A model generated the notes under the pieces. The model was not told the origin of the DNA. It saw only the letters and a list, made by a program, of their open reading frames with translations, and made no database searches. A program made the translations under genes and the position numbers. Of a DNA stretch of 64,000 nucleotides, positions 30,345-39,156 are shown piece after piece (within the stretch, counting starts at the first letter, position 1; each line of letters begins with the position of its first letter). Source of the stretch: Streptomyces sp. HNM0575 (GTDB lineage Bacteria; Actinomycetota; Actinomycetes; Streptomycetales; Streptomycetaceae); contig NZ_JAASAG010000012.1 in NCBI RefSeq assembly GCF_012726265.1, positions 124,001 through 188,000 of the forward strand. Direction: 5' to 3'.

Positions 30345-30649
30345 GTCTGCTCCGTTCTCTCCCGCCGGTCTCTCCCGCCGGGCGAAGAGCCGACGGTCCG
30401 ACGGTCCCGTACGACAGACCGTACTGCGGTAAAACACCACAAAACGGATCACGAGCGGGGCCCCCGGGGTCCCGCGTGCCGGAACCGGCGGCCTGAGCCG
30501 GACGGCACACGGAAGCGGTGACGAGAGCCCCGGTGAGGCCGGACCGCGCACCCGTGCCGGACGTGGCGCACGGCGCGACACTGGGCAGAGAGGGCCGACG
30601 AGCCGCACGGCCCGAGAAGGGGCCCGCGGAGGGTGCCCGAGGAGGGACC
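30345..30649. other. Divergent intergenic region
   Basis: About 305 nt between the oxoprolinase and nitroreductase starts. A direct repeat tctctcccgccgg occurs twice near 30358-30382, and an AT-richer pocket near 30425-30455 is the likely promoter of the oxoprolinase gene. No gene is supported. Confidence 0.4.
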
Positions 30650-31660
30650 ATGCCCACCGACATCATCGAGGACGCGGTGGCCGAGAACCTGGTACAGGAC
30701 GCGGCGGCCGCACCGTCCATGCACAACGCTCAGCCGTGGACCTTCCGCTTCCACCGCACCGGCCAGTCCCTGGAGCTGCGCGCGGACCCCGGCCGCGTCA
30801 TGCCCTCCTCGGACCCGGACAACCGCGCGTTGCACGTGGGATGCGGGGCGGCGCTGCTCAACCTGCGGGCGGCAGCGGCCTGGCGCGGACTCTCGCCGGT
30901 GGTGGAGCTGCTGCCGGACCCGTCCGACCCGGGCCTCCTGGCTGTCCTCCGGTTCGGCCCCGCGAGAGGCGGCGAGGCCGAGCCTGAACTCGCGGGGCTG
31001 CACGGCGCCATCGCCGACCGGCGCACGAGCCGTCATCCCTTCTCCGACCGGCCGGTTCCTCAGGCCGTACGGGAGGAACTCGCGGCCGAGGCCCGGCAGG
31101 AGGGAGCCTCACTGACCTTCCCGGCAGGCTGGCACCTCTCCTTCGTTCTGGAACTGATCGACGAGGCGGAGCTCGAGGCCGGCTACCGGGGAGACCCGGA
31201 TGAGGAGCGCTGGCTGCGCCTTCAGGATGCGGAGCCGGGGGCGGCGGCACCTGCGCAGGACGCGCAGGACGGTGTCCAGGAGGAGAGCCTGGGCCCCATG
31301 CGAGACGCCGGACGGGCTCCCGTACGGGACTTCGCGCGCCGCCACCCGGTGGCCGGACGAGGCTCGGCGGACTTCGAGCGGATCCCGCAGCTGGGCATCG
31401 TCAGCACACGCGAGGACGGGCCGCGCTGCTGGCTCGGCGGCGGCGCCGCGATGGAGCGCGTACTGCTGGGCGCCACGCGAGCCGGGCTCGCCACCGCGCT
31501 CGCCACCCAGGCGCTGGAACAGCCCAACCTGCGCTGGATGCTGCGCGACCCCTCGGGCGCGGAAGGCCCGGTCCAGATGGTGCTGCGGCTGGGCTACGGC
31601 CCGCCGGGGCCCGCGTCTCCGCGGCGGCCCGTGCGAGACGTCCTGGAGATCCTTCCCTAG
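30650..31660 (+). CDS. Acg-type nitroreductase-like flavoprotein
   Basis: 336 aa, a duplicated nitroreductase fold like mycobacterial Acg (Rv2032) of the hypoxia regulon. Conserved pieces are AAAAPSMHNAQPWTFRFH, DNRALHVGCGAALLNLRAAA, ADRRTSRHPFSDRPV and LGGGAAMERVLLGATRAGL. In Acg the active site is buried and the protein may sequester FMN rather than act as a reductase. ATG 30650 follows a strong GGAGGG. The CBS, acetyltransferase and universal-stress genes next door support a stress or energy-limitation role. Confidence 0.85.
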   Translation: MPTDIIEDAVAENLVQDAAAAPSMHNAQPWTFRFHRTGQSLELRADPGRVMPSSDPDNRALHVGCGAALLNLRAAAAWRGLSPVVELLPDPSDPGLLAVLRFGPARGGEAEPELAGLHGAIADRRTSRHPFSDRPVPQAVREELAAEARQEGASLTFPAGWHLSFVLELIDEAELEAGYRGDPDEERWLRLQDAEPGAAAPAQDAQDGVQEESLGPMRDAGRAPVRDFARRHPVAGRGSADFERIPQLGIVSTREDGPRCWLGGGAAMERVLLGATRAGLATALATQALEQPNLRWMLRDPSGAEGPVQMVLRLGYGPPGPASPRRPVRDVLEILP

Positions 31661-31730
31661 CCGCCCCGCGCCACGACCGCACCCACGGCCCGCGACCGCT
31701 CGCCACCGTCCGGCCACCCGCTCCACCGGC

Positions 31731-31883
31731 CAGAGCCTCCACCGCCCGCTCGGCCTGCCGTTTCTGAAGCAGCGCGAACCCCGCGTTGAGCACGATGACG
31801 GCGACGATCGCCTCCGCCGGTACGGCGGTGCCCGCGACGACGGCGAGCGCTGCCGCTCCCCACAGCAGCAGCGCCAGAGGGTC
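31731..31883 (-). pseudogene. Remnant of a P-type cation-transporting ATPase
   Basis: The minus strand encodes DPLALLLWGAAALAVVAGT and then EAIVAVIVLNAGFALLQKRQ followed by AERAVEAL, the first membrane hairpin and start of the actuator domain of a PacL-like ATPase. Upstream the sequence dissolves into Gly/Pro/Ala repeats (gcgccgggccc-type, 31890-31985). Downstream the frame is lost in unrelated sequence. Only about 50 of roughly 900 residues remain. It lies between the nitroreductase and CBS-BON genes. Confidence 0.65.
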
Positions 31884-31991
31884 GGGCCTCGGACCCGCGC
31901 CGGGCCCCGGATCCGCGCCGGACCTCGGACCCCCGCCGGGCCCTGGATCCGCGCCGGACCCTGAGCCCGCGCCGGGCCCCGGACCCGCCGC

Positions 31992-32633
31992 TCACCGGGC
32001 GGTCAGATGACTGCGTACCTTCACCACGCCGTCCACGCTCTGGCACAGCCGCTCGATCACCGGGATCAGATGGACCGGCTCCACCGCGCCGCGCAGCGTG
32101 ACGCAGCCGTCCCGTACCTCGACGGTGAGCTCCCGTGCGGCAAGGCCGAGGATGCGTTCCAGTACGTCCTGGGTGATCTCCTCGTAGATGGCCTCGTCAC
32201 GGCGGAGGAAGACGCCGACCAGGTCCGCGCGGCTGACGATGCCGACGAGGCGGTCGGCATCGTTCACGACGGGCAGCCTCTTGACCTGCTTGTCCGCCAT
32301 CACACGTGCGGCTTCCACGACGTTCCACTCCGGGCGGGCCACCACGGGAGGGCTGGTCATCAGCTCGTCGGCGCCGGCCGCTTCGCCCGGGGGACGGCTG
32401 CCCGGCCTGGGTTCACGGGACGGCATCAGCCCGGAGGGGTCGGGCTGGCCGGCCTGCTTCCCCAGCAGGTCCGCCTCGGAGACGACACCGACGGGGTGTT
32501 CCTCGTCGTCGACCACCGGAAGAGCCGTGATGTCGTGATCGGCCAGAAGCTCGGCGATCTTCTTGAACCCGGTGTCCCGGTGCACGCGCACCACTGCGCG
32601 GGTCATCAGATCGTGGACGGTCCGGTGCTGCAT
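31992..32633 (-). CDS. CBS-pair and BON domain protein
   Basis: 213 aa. Two CBS domains (TVHDLMTRAVVRVHRDTG; LMTSPPVVARPEWNVVEAAR with KQVKRLPVVNDADRLVGIVS) are followed by a BON domain (LTVEVRDGCVTLRGAVE). CBS pairs bind adenine nucleotides, and BON domains often contact membranes or polymers. Related HRP1-like proteins belong to mycobacterial hypoxia responses. It is one of two adjacent paralogues on this strand. Confidence 0.88.
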   Translation of the reverse strand: MQHRTVHDLMTRAVVRVHRDTGFKKIAELLADHDITALPVVDDEEHPVGVVSEADLLGKQAGQPDPSGLMPSREPRPGSRPPGEAAGADELMTSPPVVARPEWNVVEAARVMADKQVKRLPVVNDADRLVGIVSRADLVGVFLRRDEAIYEEITQDVLERILGLAARELTVEVRDGCVTLRGAVEPVHLIPVIERLCQSVDGVVKVRSHLTAR

Positions 32634-32802
32634 CAGCCGTCTCCCTCACGTAGCCCGGAAGCGCTGCTTGCTCTCCCCTCACGATCCGCCGAGTACCGGA
32701 GGCCCGCCACAGGGACCTGTCCCGGTACGCCCGTTCCCGGCGGCGCGTGCGGACGGCCCGTGCGGCCGCCCGGGCGCCGGGCGGGGACCGGCGGCGCAGG
32801 GC

Positions 32803-33546
32803 TCAGTCGAGGTCGAACCGTACGTCCACGACGCCTTCGACCGAACGGATGAGGCGCGCGGCGACCGGTACGAGAGAGGAGTCGGCGAGCTCGCCCATGA
32901 CCGTGACCACTCCCTTCTCCACCTGGACGCGCAACAGGGGGGAGTTGGCGCCGGGGAGCATGTCGAGCACGTCGTGCCGGACCTCCTCGGCGATGTCCTC
33001 GTCCGCGCGCAGAAAGACCTTCAGCAGATCGACGCGGCTGACGATGCCCGCGAGTCTGCCCTCACCGTCGACGACCGGCAGCCGCTTCACGCGCTTCCGG
33101 GCCATGATGCGGGCGGCCTCCGTCAGGGGTGCGTCCTCGTGGACGGAGACCGCGGGCGCGGTCATCAGATCCCCCGCGGTCAGGGCGCCCGACTTGCGCA
33201 ACTGCTCCATGCGTTCGCGGGGTTCGGCGAAGGCGGGGACGCCGTCGCGGTACTCCTCCTTGGCCAGCAGATCGGCTTCGGAGACCACGCCGATGACGCG
33301 TCCGTCGGCCTCCAGCACCGGGACGGCGCTCACATGCCACTCCCGCATGTTCTGGGTGACGTCCTTGAACGTGGCCTGCCGTCCCACGGCGATGACGGTC
33401 CGTGTCATGACGTCGCCGACGGTGCGCGGCGAGGCGCCCGGCACGAGGTCGCGATCCGAGCCGTGCCGATCCGGGCCCGGCGCCGTCGCGGAGGAAGCCC
33501 CGTTGGACCGCGGGGCGCGGTGGTGGCTGTTGGCCTCGGGTGTCAT
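32803..33546 (-). CDS. CBS-pair and BON domain protein (paralogue)
   Basis: 247 aa, same layout as the gene after it: a disordered 35-residue head, CBS 1 (TVGDVMTRTVIAVGRQATFK), CBS 2 (LTAGDLMTAPAVSVHEDAPL, RVKRLPVVDGEGRLAGIVS) and BON (LRVQVEKGVVTVMGELADSS). ATG 33546 has GAAGGAG upstream. It diverges from the acetyltransferase gene. As a nucleotide sensor it could link energy charge to its neighbours, by inference only. Confidence 0.88.
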   Translation of the reverse strand: MTPEANSHHRAPRSNGASSATAPGPDRHGSDRDLVPGASPRTVGDVMTRTVIAVGRQATFKDVTQNMREWHVSAVPVLEADGRVIGVVSEADLLAKEEYRDGVPAFAEPRERMEQLRKSGALTAGDLMTAPAVSVHEDAPLTEAARIMARKRVKRLPVVDGEGRLAGIVSRVDLLKVFLRADEDIAEEVRHDVLDMLPGANSPLLRVQVEKGVVTVMGELADSSLVPVAARLIRSVEGVVDVRFDLD

Positions 33547-33698
33547 ATCGGCTCCTTCTCCGAGCGCTGCCAGGAGGCGATGCCGGCCCGGTTTCCAGCG
33601 TCTCAGGGTTCACGTAGCGGCGCAGGAGTTGAGCAGGGGCCCGCCCCCGGCGGCCGGCGACCTCCTGCGCCGCCGTCCCGGCTCGCGCGGCGGCGGAC

Positions 33699-33724
33699 CG
33701 GCCCGTGTACTGGTACGGGGGCCG
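33699..33724. promoter_or_regulatory. 26-bp imperfect palindrome upstream of the acetyltransferase gene
   Basis: CGGCCC and GGGCCG bracket GTAC-type inner arms (10 of 13 pairs match) in the divergent region between the CBS-BON and acetyltransferase genes, ending 43 nt before ATG 33768. It is operator-like; the regulator is unknown. Confidence 0.45.
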
Positions 33725-33767
33725 TGGAGGTACCGCATCAGCGCTCGGGCGGGGAAAGGGGAAGCCG

Positions 33768-36521
33768 ATGACGTTCGCCGCCCCGCGGGTAGCGGAGACC
33801 TACGCGCTGCTGACCGACGGCAGGACGGTGCGGATCCGGCCCGCGAGGACCTCCGACCGCGATCAGGTCCGGGCGCTGTACGAAGGCATGTCTCCGCGGA
33901 ATCTGAAGCTGCGGTTCTTCGGCGCGGGCGCCCGCCTGCGAGAGCACGGAGCCGACCGTACGAGTGCGGCAGGCCGTCCGGGCTTCCTCGCCCTGCTCGC
34001 CTTTCACGGCTCCCAACTCATCGGCACGGCCGAGTACGAGCAGCTTCCCGAGGACCCGTCCACCGCGGAGATCGCCCTCGCCGTGGCCGACGACTTCCAG
34101 CACTGCGGCGTCGGCACCCTTCTTCTGGAGCACCTGGCACACGCGGCACGCGCCGGGAACGTCACGGCCTTCACCGCCGACGCGCTCGCCGAGAACCGGG
34201 CCGTACTGGAGGTCTTCGCGAACCTCGGCCTGCGCTACGAGCGCAGCTTCGACGACGGCGAGGTCCGCTGCCGGGTCGATCTGACGCCCGACGAGCGCTT
34301 CCTCACCGCCGTCGACTCCCGCGGCAGCACGGCCGATGTCGCCAGCATGCGGCCGCTGTTGCAGCCCCGCTCCGTGGCCGTGGTCGGAGCGGGCCGCTCA
34401 CCCGGATCGGTGGGCCGCGCCGTGCTGCGGAACCTGCGCCGCTCCGGGTTTCCCGGCCCCGTCTACGCGGTCAATCCGCACGCCGGGTCCGTCGAAGGAG
34501 TCCCGTGCCACCCCGCGGTCTCCGGGCTTCCCTACGCCCCCGACCTCGCCGCACTCGCCGTGCCCGCGAAAGCGGTGCCCGAAGTGGCCGACCAGTGCGG
34601 CCACTTCGGCGTGAGAGCCCTCACAGTGCTGACGTCCGGTCTGGACGAGCCCCAGGGCGCCGCTCTCCTCGACATCTGCCGCCACTACGACATGCGGCTC
34701 GCGGGGCCGAACTGTCTCGGCGTCGCGAACACCGAGGACGGCGTCCGCCTGGACGCCACCTTCGCGGCCGGCCTCCCCGAGGCGGGCACCGCCGGAGTCG
34801 CCGCGCAGTCCGGCGGGATCGGCATCGCGCTGCTCGGCGACCTCGCCCGGCTGGGCATCGGCGTCTCCAGCTTCGTGTCCCTCGGCGACAAGTACGACGT
34901 GAGCGGCAACGACCTTCTCCAGTGGTGGGAGGCCGACGAGCGCACCCGCCTCGCCCTGCTGCACCTGGAGTCCTTCGGCAACCCCCGCGCCTTCTCCCGT
35001 ACCGCCCGGCGCATCACCCGGACCATGCCCGTACTCACGGTGGACGCGGGCCGGTCCGAGGCGGGCCGGCGGGCCGCGGCGGGTCACACGGCCGCGGCGG
35101 CGACGCCCACGATGACCCGGCAGGCCCTCTTCCACCAGGCCGGAGTGACCGCGACCCGCTCCCTCGGCGACCTCATGGGGACGGCTGCGCTCATGCACGC
35201 CCAGCCCCTCCCGGCCGGCGCTTCGGTCGCCGTCGTGGCCAACGCAGGCGGCACCGGCGTCCTCGCCGCCGACGCCTGCGCCGAGGCCGGGCTGGACCTT
35301 CCGCCGCTGCCCGAAGAGCTGGCCGCGCAGCTGCGCACACTGCTGCCGCCGGGAGCGAACGCGGCCAACCCCCTCGACACCACCGCCGCCGTCGGGCAAG
35401 CCGCTCTCGAAGCATCCCTGCGGCTGCTTGCCGCCGAAGCCCCGGTCGACGCGGTGCTCGTCGTGCTCGTCCCCACCGCGACCGCCGCGGCGCGCGGCGA
35501 CGATCCCCTCCGGGCACTGACCTCGTCCGCTCTCCGGGCGGACTCGCGAACGCTGCTGGCAGTCCTCCCGGACCAGGCCGAGCGCGTACGGCTGCTGCGG
35601 AGCACCGACGGCGCCGCACCGTCCGCACCGTCCGCACCATCCGCCCTGCCCGCCTACGCCGATCCGCAGGACGCCGCCCGCGCCCTCGCCCATGCCGCCG
35701 AGCGGGCCCGCTGGCTGGCGCATCCGCCCGGCTCCGTGCCCGAGCTGGGCGACAGCGTGGACGCCGAACGCGCCCGCCGGCTCGTACGGACCGCGCCGGC
35801 CGGGCAACCCGGAGGTGTCTGGCTCGACCCGGACTCATGCCTGGAGCTGCTGGACTCCTACGGCATTCCCCACCCGCCGCAGACAGTGGCCCACGACGAA
35901 GCCGCGGCTGCCGAAGAGGCCGCGCGGCTGGCGCCCGCCGGGGAGCGCCTCGCGCTCAAGGCATACGGCCCCGACCTGCTGCACAAGAGCGCCCACGGCG
36001 GGGTCCTCCTCGACCTCGAAGGCCCCGGCGCGGTGCGCGCCGCCTACCGCGAGCTGGAATCCCACCTCGGGCAGCGGATGACCGGCGCGATCATCCAGCC
36101 CATGGCCCGGCGCGGAGTGGAACTCGTCGCCGGCGTCGTCCAGGACGAAGTCTTCGGTCCCCTCGTGCTCTTCGGACTCGGCGGCACCGCCACCGACGTC
36201 CTGGCCGACCACGCCGCCCGCCTCGCGCCGCTCACCGACCGCGACGTGCGCGAACTCCTCGCCGCACCGCGCTGCGCGCCGCTCCTGCACGGCCAGGGCG
36301 ACGGCGAAGCGGTGGACCTGGCCGGCCTCGGGAATCTGCTGCTGAGACTGTCGCGGATGGCGGACGACCTGCCCGAGCTGGCCGAGGCCGACCTCAATCC
36401 GGTCGTCGCCCGGCCCGACGGCGTCACCGCCGTCGACTGCCGTATCCACCTGAAGAAGCCCCGTCCGCCGCGGCCGGGCCGTGGCACGGGCCCCGACGCC
36501 TACCCCCGGCGACTGCGCTGA
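33768..36521 (+). CDS. Protein lysine acetyltransferase: GNAT fused to NDP-forming acyl-CoA synthetase
   Basis: 917 aa. An N-terminal GNAT domain (about 1-195, acetyl-CoA loop in FQHCGVGTLLLEHL) precedes an NDP-forming acyl-CoA synthetase CoA-binding region (SVAVVGAGRSPGSVGRAVLR) with ligase part (MRLAGPNCLGVANTEDGVR). A C-terminal ATP-grasp region contains ALKAYGPDLLHKSAHGGVLL. This order, GNAT first, is the one described for S. lividans PatA and is reversed relative to enterobacterial Pat. Such enzymes acetylate and silence AMP-forming acyl-CoA synthetases. The start is fixed by AAAGGGG 8 nt ahead. Confidence 0.85.
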   Translation: MTFAAPRVAETYALLTDGRTVRIRPARTSDRDQVRALYEGMSPRNLKLRFFGAGARLREHGADRTSAAGRPGFLALLAFHGSQLIGTAEYEQLPEDPSTAEIALAVADDFQHCGVGTLLLEHLAHAARAGNVTAFTADALAENRAVLEVFANLGLRYERSFDDGEVRCRVDLTPDERFLTAVDSRGSTADVASMRPLLQPRSVAVVGAGRSPGSVGRAVLRNLRRSGFPGPVYAVNPHAGSVEGVPCHPAVSGLPYAPDLAALAVPAKAVPEVADQCGHFGVRALTVLTSGLDEPQGAALLDICRHYDMRLAGPNCLGVANTEDGVRLDATFAAGLPEAGTAGVAAQSGGIGIALLGDLARLGIGVSSFVSLGDKYDVSGNDLLQWWEADERTRLALLHLESFGNPRAFSRTARRITRTMPVLTVDAGRSEAGRRAAAGHTAAAATPTMTRQALFHQAGVTATRSLGDLMGTAALMHAQPLPAGASVAVVANAGGTGVLAADACAEAGLDLPPLPEELAAQLRTLLPPGANAANPLDTTAAVGQAALEASLRLLAAEAPVDAVLVVLVPTATAAARGDDPLRALTSSALRADSRTLLAVLPDQAERVRLLRSTDGAAPSAPSAPSALPAYADPQDAARALAHAAERARWLAHPPGSVPELGDSVDAERARRLVRTAPAGQPGGVWLDPDSCLELLDSYGIPHPPQTVAHDEAAAAEEAARLAPAGERLALKAYGPDLLHKSAHGGVLLDLEGPGAVRAAYRELESHLGQRMTGAIIQPMARRGVELVAGVVQDEVFGPLVLFGLGGTATDVLADHAARLAPLTDRDVRELLAAPRCAPLLHGQGDGEAVDLAGLGNLLLRLSRMADDLPELAEADLNPVVARPDGVTAVDCRIHLKKPRPPRPGRGTGPDAYPRRLR

Positions 36522-36569
36522 GCGGCCGCTCCCTCATTCCGCCCCCTCATCCCGCCCCCTCGGCCCGCC

Positions 36570-37460
36570 TCATTCGTACTGTTCACGGCGTACGACCGCG
36601 ACAGGGCAATGCGCATGGTGCAGCAAGGCCTGGCTGACGGAACCGACCAGCATCCCGGCGAATCCCCCCGCGCCCCGCGCACCCACCACCATCAGCCGCG
36701 CGTCCCTGCTGGCGTCGATGAGTTCCTGACGTGTACGTCCGTGCAGCAGCCGCCGCTCCACCGGTACGTCGGGGTACTTCTCGCCCGTCCCGGACAGCGC
36801 CTCGGACAGCAGGGCCTCCTCCTCGCCCGCCAGCTCGCCGGGCTTCCTGGCGTATGCGAGAGCCGGGTCCCGCGGGGGCGTGGGCGGCACCGACCACTCC
36901 GACCAGACATGTGCGGCCACGAGACGCGCATCACCGAACGAGGCCTCCGCGAAGGCGAAGTCGACCGCCGCGGAGTTCGCCGCGGATCCGTCGGCGCACA
37001 GCACGATCGGCCCCGAAGGATCGGGAGTCCCACGGAAGACCAGGACGGGGCAGTGTGCGTGAGCCGCCAGATGCACCGCGACCGACCCCAGAAGCAGACC
37101 TCTGAGACCGCCCAGCCCCCTGCTGCCGACCACGACCAACGACGCCAGGCGTGACGACTCGACCAGCACATGTGCCGCCTCGCCGGCCATGACGGCGCTG
37201 CTGATCTCGATGCCCGGTGCGACGGCACGCGCACGCGATTCCGCCTCGGACAGGTGGCCGTGCGCCTTCTCGTGCATGGCCCCGCTCACCGCTTCGTACG
37301 TCGTGGCGTCCACGGCGGCCGGGAGAGGCGGCATGGTCAGGACGTGCACGATGTCCAGGCCGACTCCGTGCAGCACGGCCTCTTCCGCGGCCCGTTCCAC
37401 GGCCGAGAAGCTCGAGGGCGATCCGTCGACCCCGACGACCACAGCGTTGCCCAGTTCCAC
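36570..37460 (-). CDS. Tandem universal stress protein
   Basis: 296 aa with two Usp domains (VVVGVDGSPSSFSAVERAAE starting the first; VLCADGSAANSAAVDFAFAE the second). The ATP-binding loops are GSRGLGGLRGLLLGSV and GARGAGGFAGMLVGSV, so both halves look nucleotide-competent. GTG 37460 follows GAGGAG; the open frame to 37589 lacks homology. It converges on the acetyltransferase gene and belongs to the local stress cluster. Confidence 0.9.
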   Translation of the reverse strand: MELGNAVVVGVDGSPSSFSAVERAAEEAVLHGVGLDIVHVLTMPPLPAAVDATTYEAVSGAMHEKAHGHLSEAESRARAVAPGIEISSAVMAGEAAHVLVESSRLASLVVVGSRGLGGLRGLLLGSVAVHLAAHAHCPVLVFRGTPDPSGPIVLCADGSAANSAAVDFAFAEASFGDARLVAAHVWSEWSVPPTPPRDPALAYARKPGELAGEEEALLSEALSGTGEKYPDVPVERRLLHGRTRQELIDASRDARLMVVGARGAGGFAGMLVGSVSQALLHHAHCPVAVVRREQYE

Positions 37461-37808
37461 CGCCGGCTCCTCTCGGCCCTCGCGCGTAGGCCCGTCGCCG
37501 GTCCCACCCGGGTCTGCGGGGTTCTTCACGACCGGCCGACGGGAGCGCTCCCTGCGCACCGTCCAAGCCCGAAGACGGTTCCGCTTCAACGGTGTGGTTC
37601 GCGGCCTGAGCCCGCAACTGGGGCGCGACCGTCACGACACGTGCCCACCGGCCGGCTCACACGCGGGGTGAGGCCGCGGCGTCGACGAAGTGCGCCGCGT
37701 CATCCGTCCCACGGACCCGGCCGTCCCGTACGGGCGGCTCAACTCCTCGGCGCCCTGACGCAGTTGACGCCACTCCGACGGGAACTATGTACCGACATGG
37801 TCAGTTAC
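37461..37808. other. Intergenic region left of the island boundary
   Basis: 348 nt with no supportable gene or RNA. Its last part (about 37780-37808) shows weak similarity to 54239-54266 at the other end of the island, starting from a shared GGGAACT. Confidence 0.4.
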
Positions 37809-37831
37809 GCGTAGAAGCAGTGCTTGCGCAA

Positions 37832-37861
37832 CGTCAGACGCCCCAAAGAGGGCGCCTGACG
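37832..37861. terminator. Hairpin in the left repeat
   Basis: CGTCAG-A-CGCCC pairs with GGGCG-C-CTGACG around CAAAGA. The matching hairpin in the right repeat (54295-54319) has different bases but the same fold and position, so the structure has been kept by paired changes. It probably ends transcripts leaving the tRNA. Confidence 0.6.
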
Positions 37862-37932
37862 TCCGACCAGCGAGAAACGGGCCCCGCCGCGACTTTCGTC
37901 ACTGACGGAGACCCGTTCGTCGGTGCCTCTCT

Positions 37933-37952
37933 GTCGCGTCTGGCAACCGCGC
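37933..37952 (-). pseudogene. Collapsed tRNA-Leu remnant
   Basis: Compared with the intact tRNA-Leu at 54397-54480, this copy keeps only the first acceptor bases and the GCAGACGCG of the D arm. The anticodon arm, variable arm and T arm are gone, joined at a CGCG microhomology. It cannot make a tRNA. Confidence 0.65.
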
Positions 37953-38046
37953 ATGTCACATCCACGACCGTGTCGATGACCGACCGCTTGATACTCACGT
38001 GCCAGAAGCCGCCCCCCGCCCCATGGGTTCCGGTACCGTCCGCGTG

Positions 38047-38083
38047 ACCCGGGGCACTTCCCGGGAAGGGCGGATGCCCGGGT
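38047..38083. promoter_or_regulatory. Nested inverted repeats upstream of the His/Met-rich membrane protein gene
   Basis: ACCCGGGGCA (38047-38056) and TGCCCGGGT (38075-38083) enclose the perfect palindrome TTCCCGGGAA (38058-38067). The structure lies 71 nt upstream of the 38154 start, and its role is unknown. Confidence 0.4.
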
Positions 38084-38153
38084 GAGGCAATGAGTACGGT
38101 CGCTCGGCGTCCCCTGAGGGCCGGAAGCCCCCTGGGCTGCGAGGAGTTGTCGC

Positions 38154-38975
38154 ATGTTCTCCCGGACGCGTCGCCGCGGTGGCGGTCCGAGGCGGGGGTG
38201 CGGCCAGGAGGATGCTGCCGGCCCGGGCGCTGACATCGTGCGCCTGGCGCGAACCGCGGTCTTCGCAGCCCTCTGCCTGGTGACGTCGGCACTGGGGCAC
38301 GCCTTGATGTCGGCCGACGTCCTGCCCTGGTGGGCACTGGGCCTCGCGTTCACCGGCGGCACTGCGTGCGGGTGGTGGCTGACCGGCCGCGAGCGTGGCG
38401 CTACGACGGTCATCGGGACCACGGTTCTCACACAGGGGCTGCTGCACCTTCTGTTCACCTTCGCTCCCTGGGCGCTGCGTCCGGCGGGCGCAGCGGATGC
38501 CACGGCGAGTGCTCACGCTCATCACGGCGCTCACTCACATTCGATGTCGATGTCCCACGCAGGCATGGCGATGCACCACGGGGAGGCCATGGCCGGCGGC
38601 GGGTCGATGGGCTCCTCCGGCTCGTCCTTCGTCTCGGCCGTGACCCACGGTGGTTCCGCCGGGATGCTCCTGGCGCACCTGCTGGCTGCTGTCATGTGCG
38701 GGCTGTGGCTGTGGCGGGGCGAAGCCGCGGTCCATCGGATCGGACGGGCGCTGGCAGCGGTCCTGTTCGCCCCGCTGCGCCGAGTCTTCCGGGCCCTCTC
38801 ACACGCGCAGACCAGCTTCGGAGCCCTGTCGTGGCGGACGGTTGCCGATGGCGGGGAGTACCGGCAGCCCGCTCTCACGGCACTGGAACACGTCGTGGTC
38901 CGGAGAGGCCCACCGCAGGGCCGATGCACAGCCAGTCGCCTGTCTCCCGAGGCGCTGCTCTCCGTCTGGCCCTGA
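38154..38975 (+). CDS. His/Met-rich multi-pass membrane protein, copper-type context
   Basis: 273 aa, no firm family. Four hydrophobic helices are visible (ARTAVFAALCLVTSALGHAL; WWALGLAFTGGTACGWWL; TTVIGTTVLTQGLLHLLF; GMLLAHLLAAVMCGLWLW). Between the third and fourth lies a dense metal-ligand stretch containing HAHHGAHSHSMSMSHAGMAM followed by HHGEAM. His and Met at such density usually bind copper. ATG 38154 has GAGGAG 8 nt upstream. It precedes a His/Met-containing lipoprotein and a CopC-like gene, so periplasmic-side copper handling is inferred. Confidence 0.7.
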   Translation: MFSRTRRRGGGPRRGCGQEDAAGPGADIVRLARTAVFAALCLVTSALGHALMSADVLPWWALGLAFTGGTACGWWLTGRERGATTVIGTTVLTQGLLHLLFTFAPWALRPAGAADATASAHAHHGAHSHSMSMSHAGMAMHHGEAMAGGGSMGSSGSSFVSAVTHGGSAGMLLAHLLAAVMCGLWLWRGEAAVHRIGRALAAVLFAPLRRVFRALSHAQTSFGALSWRTVADGGEYRQPALTALEHVVVRRGPPQGRCTASRLSPEALLSVWP

Positions 38976-39156
38976 AACCGGTCCGACCTCTGCGGTGACC
39001 GTGGCCGGGGAGAACAGGCGACCGTACCGGCGGGCCTGTGTGCGCGTCGGCCTGTTCATTCGGCCCTGGGCCGTGTCCCTACCGCGCGGTGCGCCGCAGC
39101 GTTGTGCCGTGACGCCTTCGGGAGGGCCCAGGCCTCCTCATCGATCGGGAGTTTCC

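Larger units (their letters stand above)
37809..37952. repeat. Left direct repeat of the island with collapsed tRNA-Leu
   Basis: 37809-37934 aligns with 54267-54397. About 75 nt nearest the tRNA differ at only four places (two single-base indels, two substitutions), while the distal 50 nt have diverged. Next to it, 37933-37952 reads on the minus strand GCGCGG then CCAGACGCG, the 5' end of the tRNA-Leu at the right end, fused directly to the post-tRNA flank. This is consistent with a left attachment-type copy. Confidence 0.8.

Noticed and set aside
32712..32723. GGGACCTGTCCC as a DevR/OsdR hypoxia box between the CBS-BON genes
   Set aside because: The arms are separated by 2 nt, not 4, and the outer bases of the known motif are missing.
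38047..38083. Metal-sensing riboswitch ahead of the His/Met-rich gene
   Set aside because: The fold is a simple nested inverted repeat with no match to a riboswitch core I know. It is kept only as a regulatory candidate.
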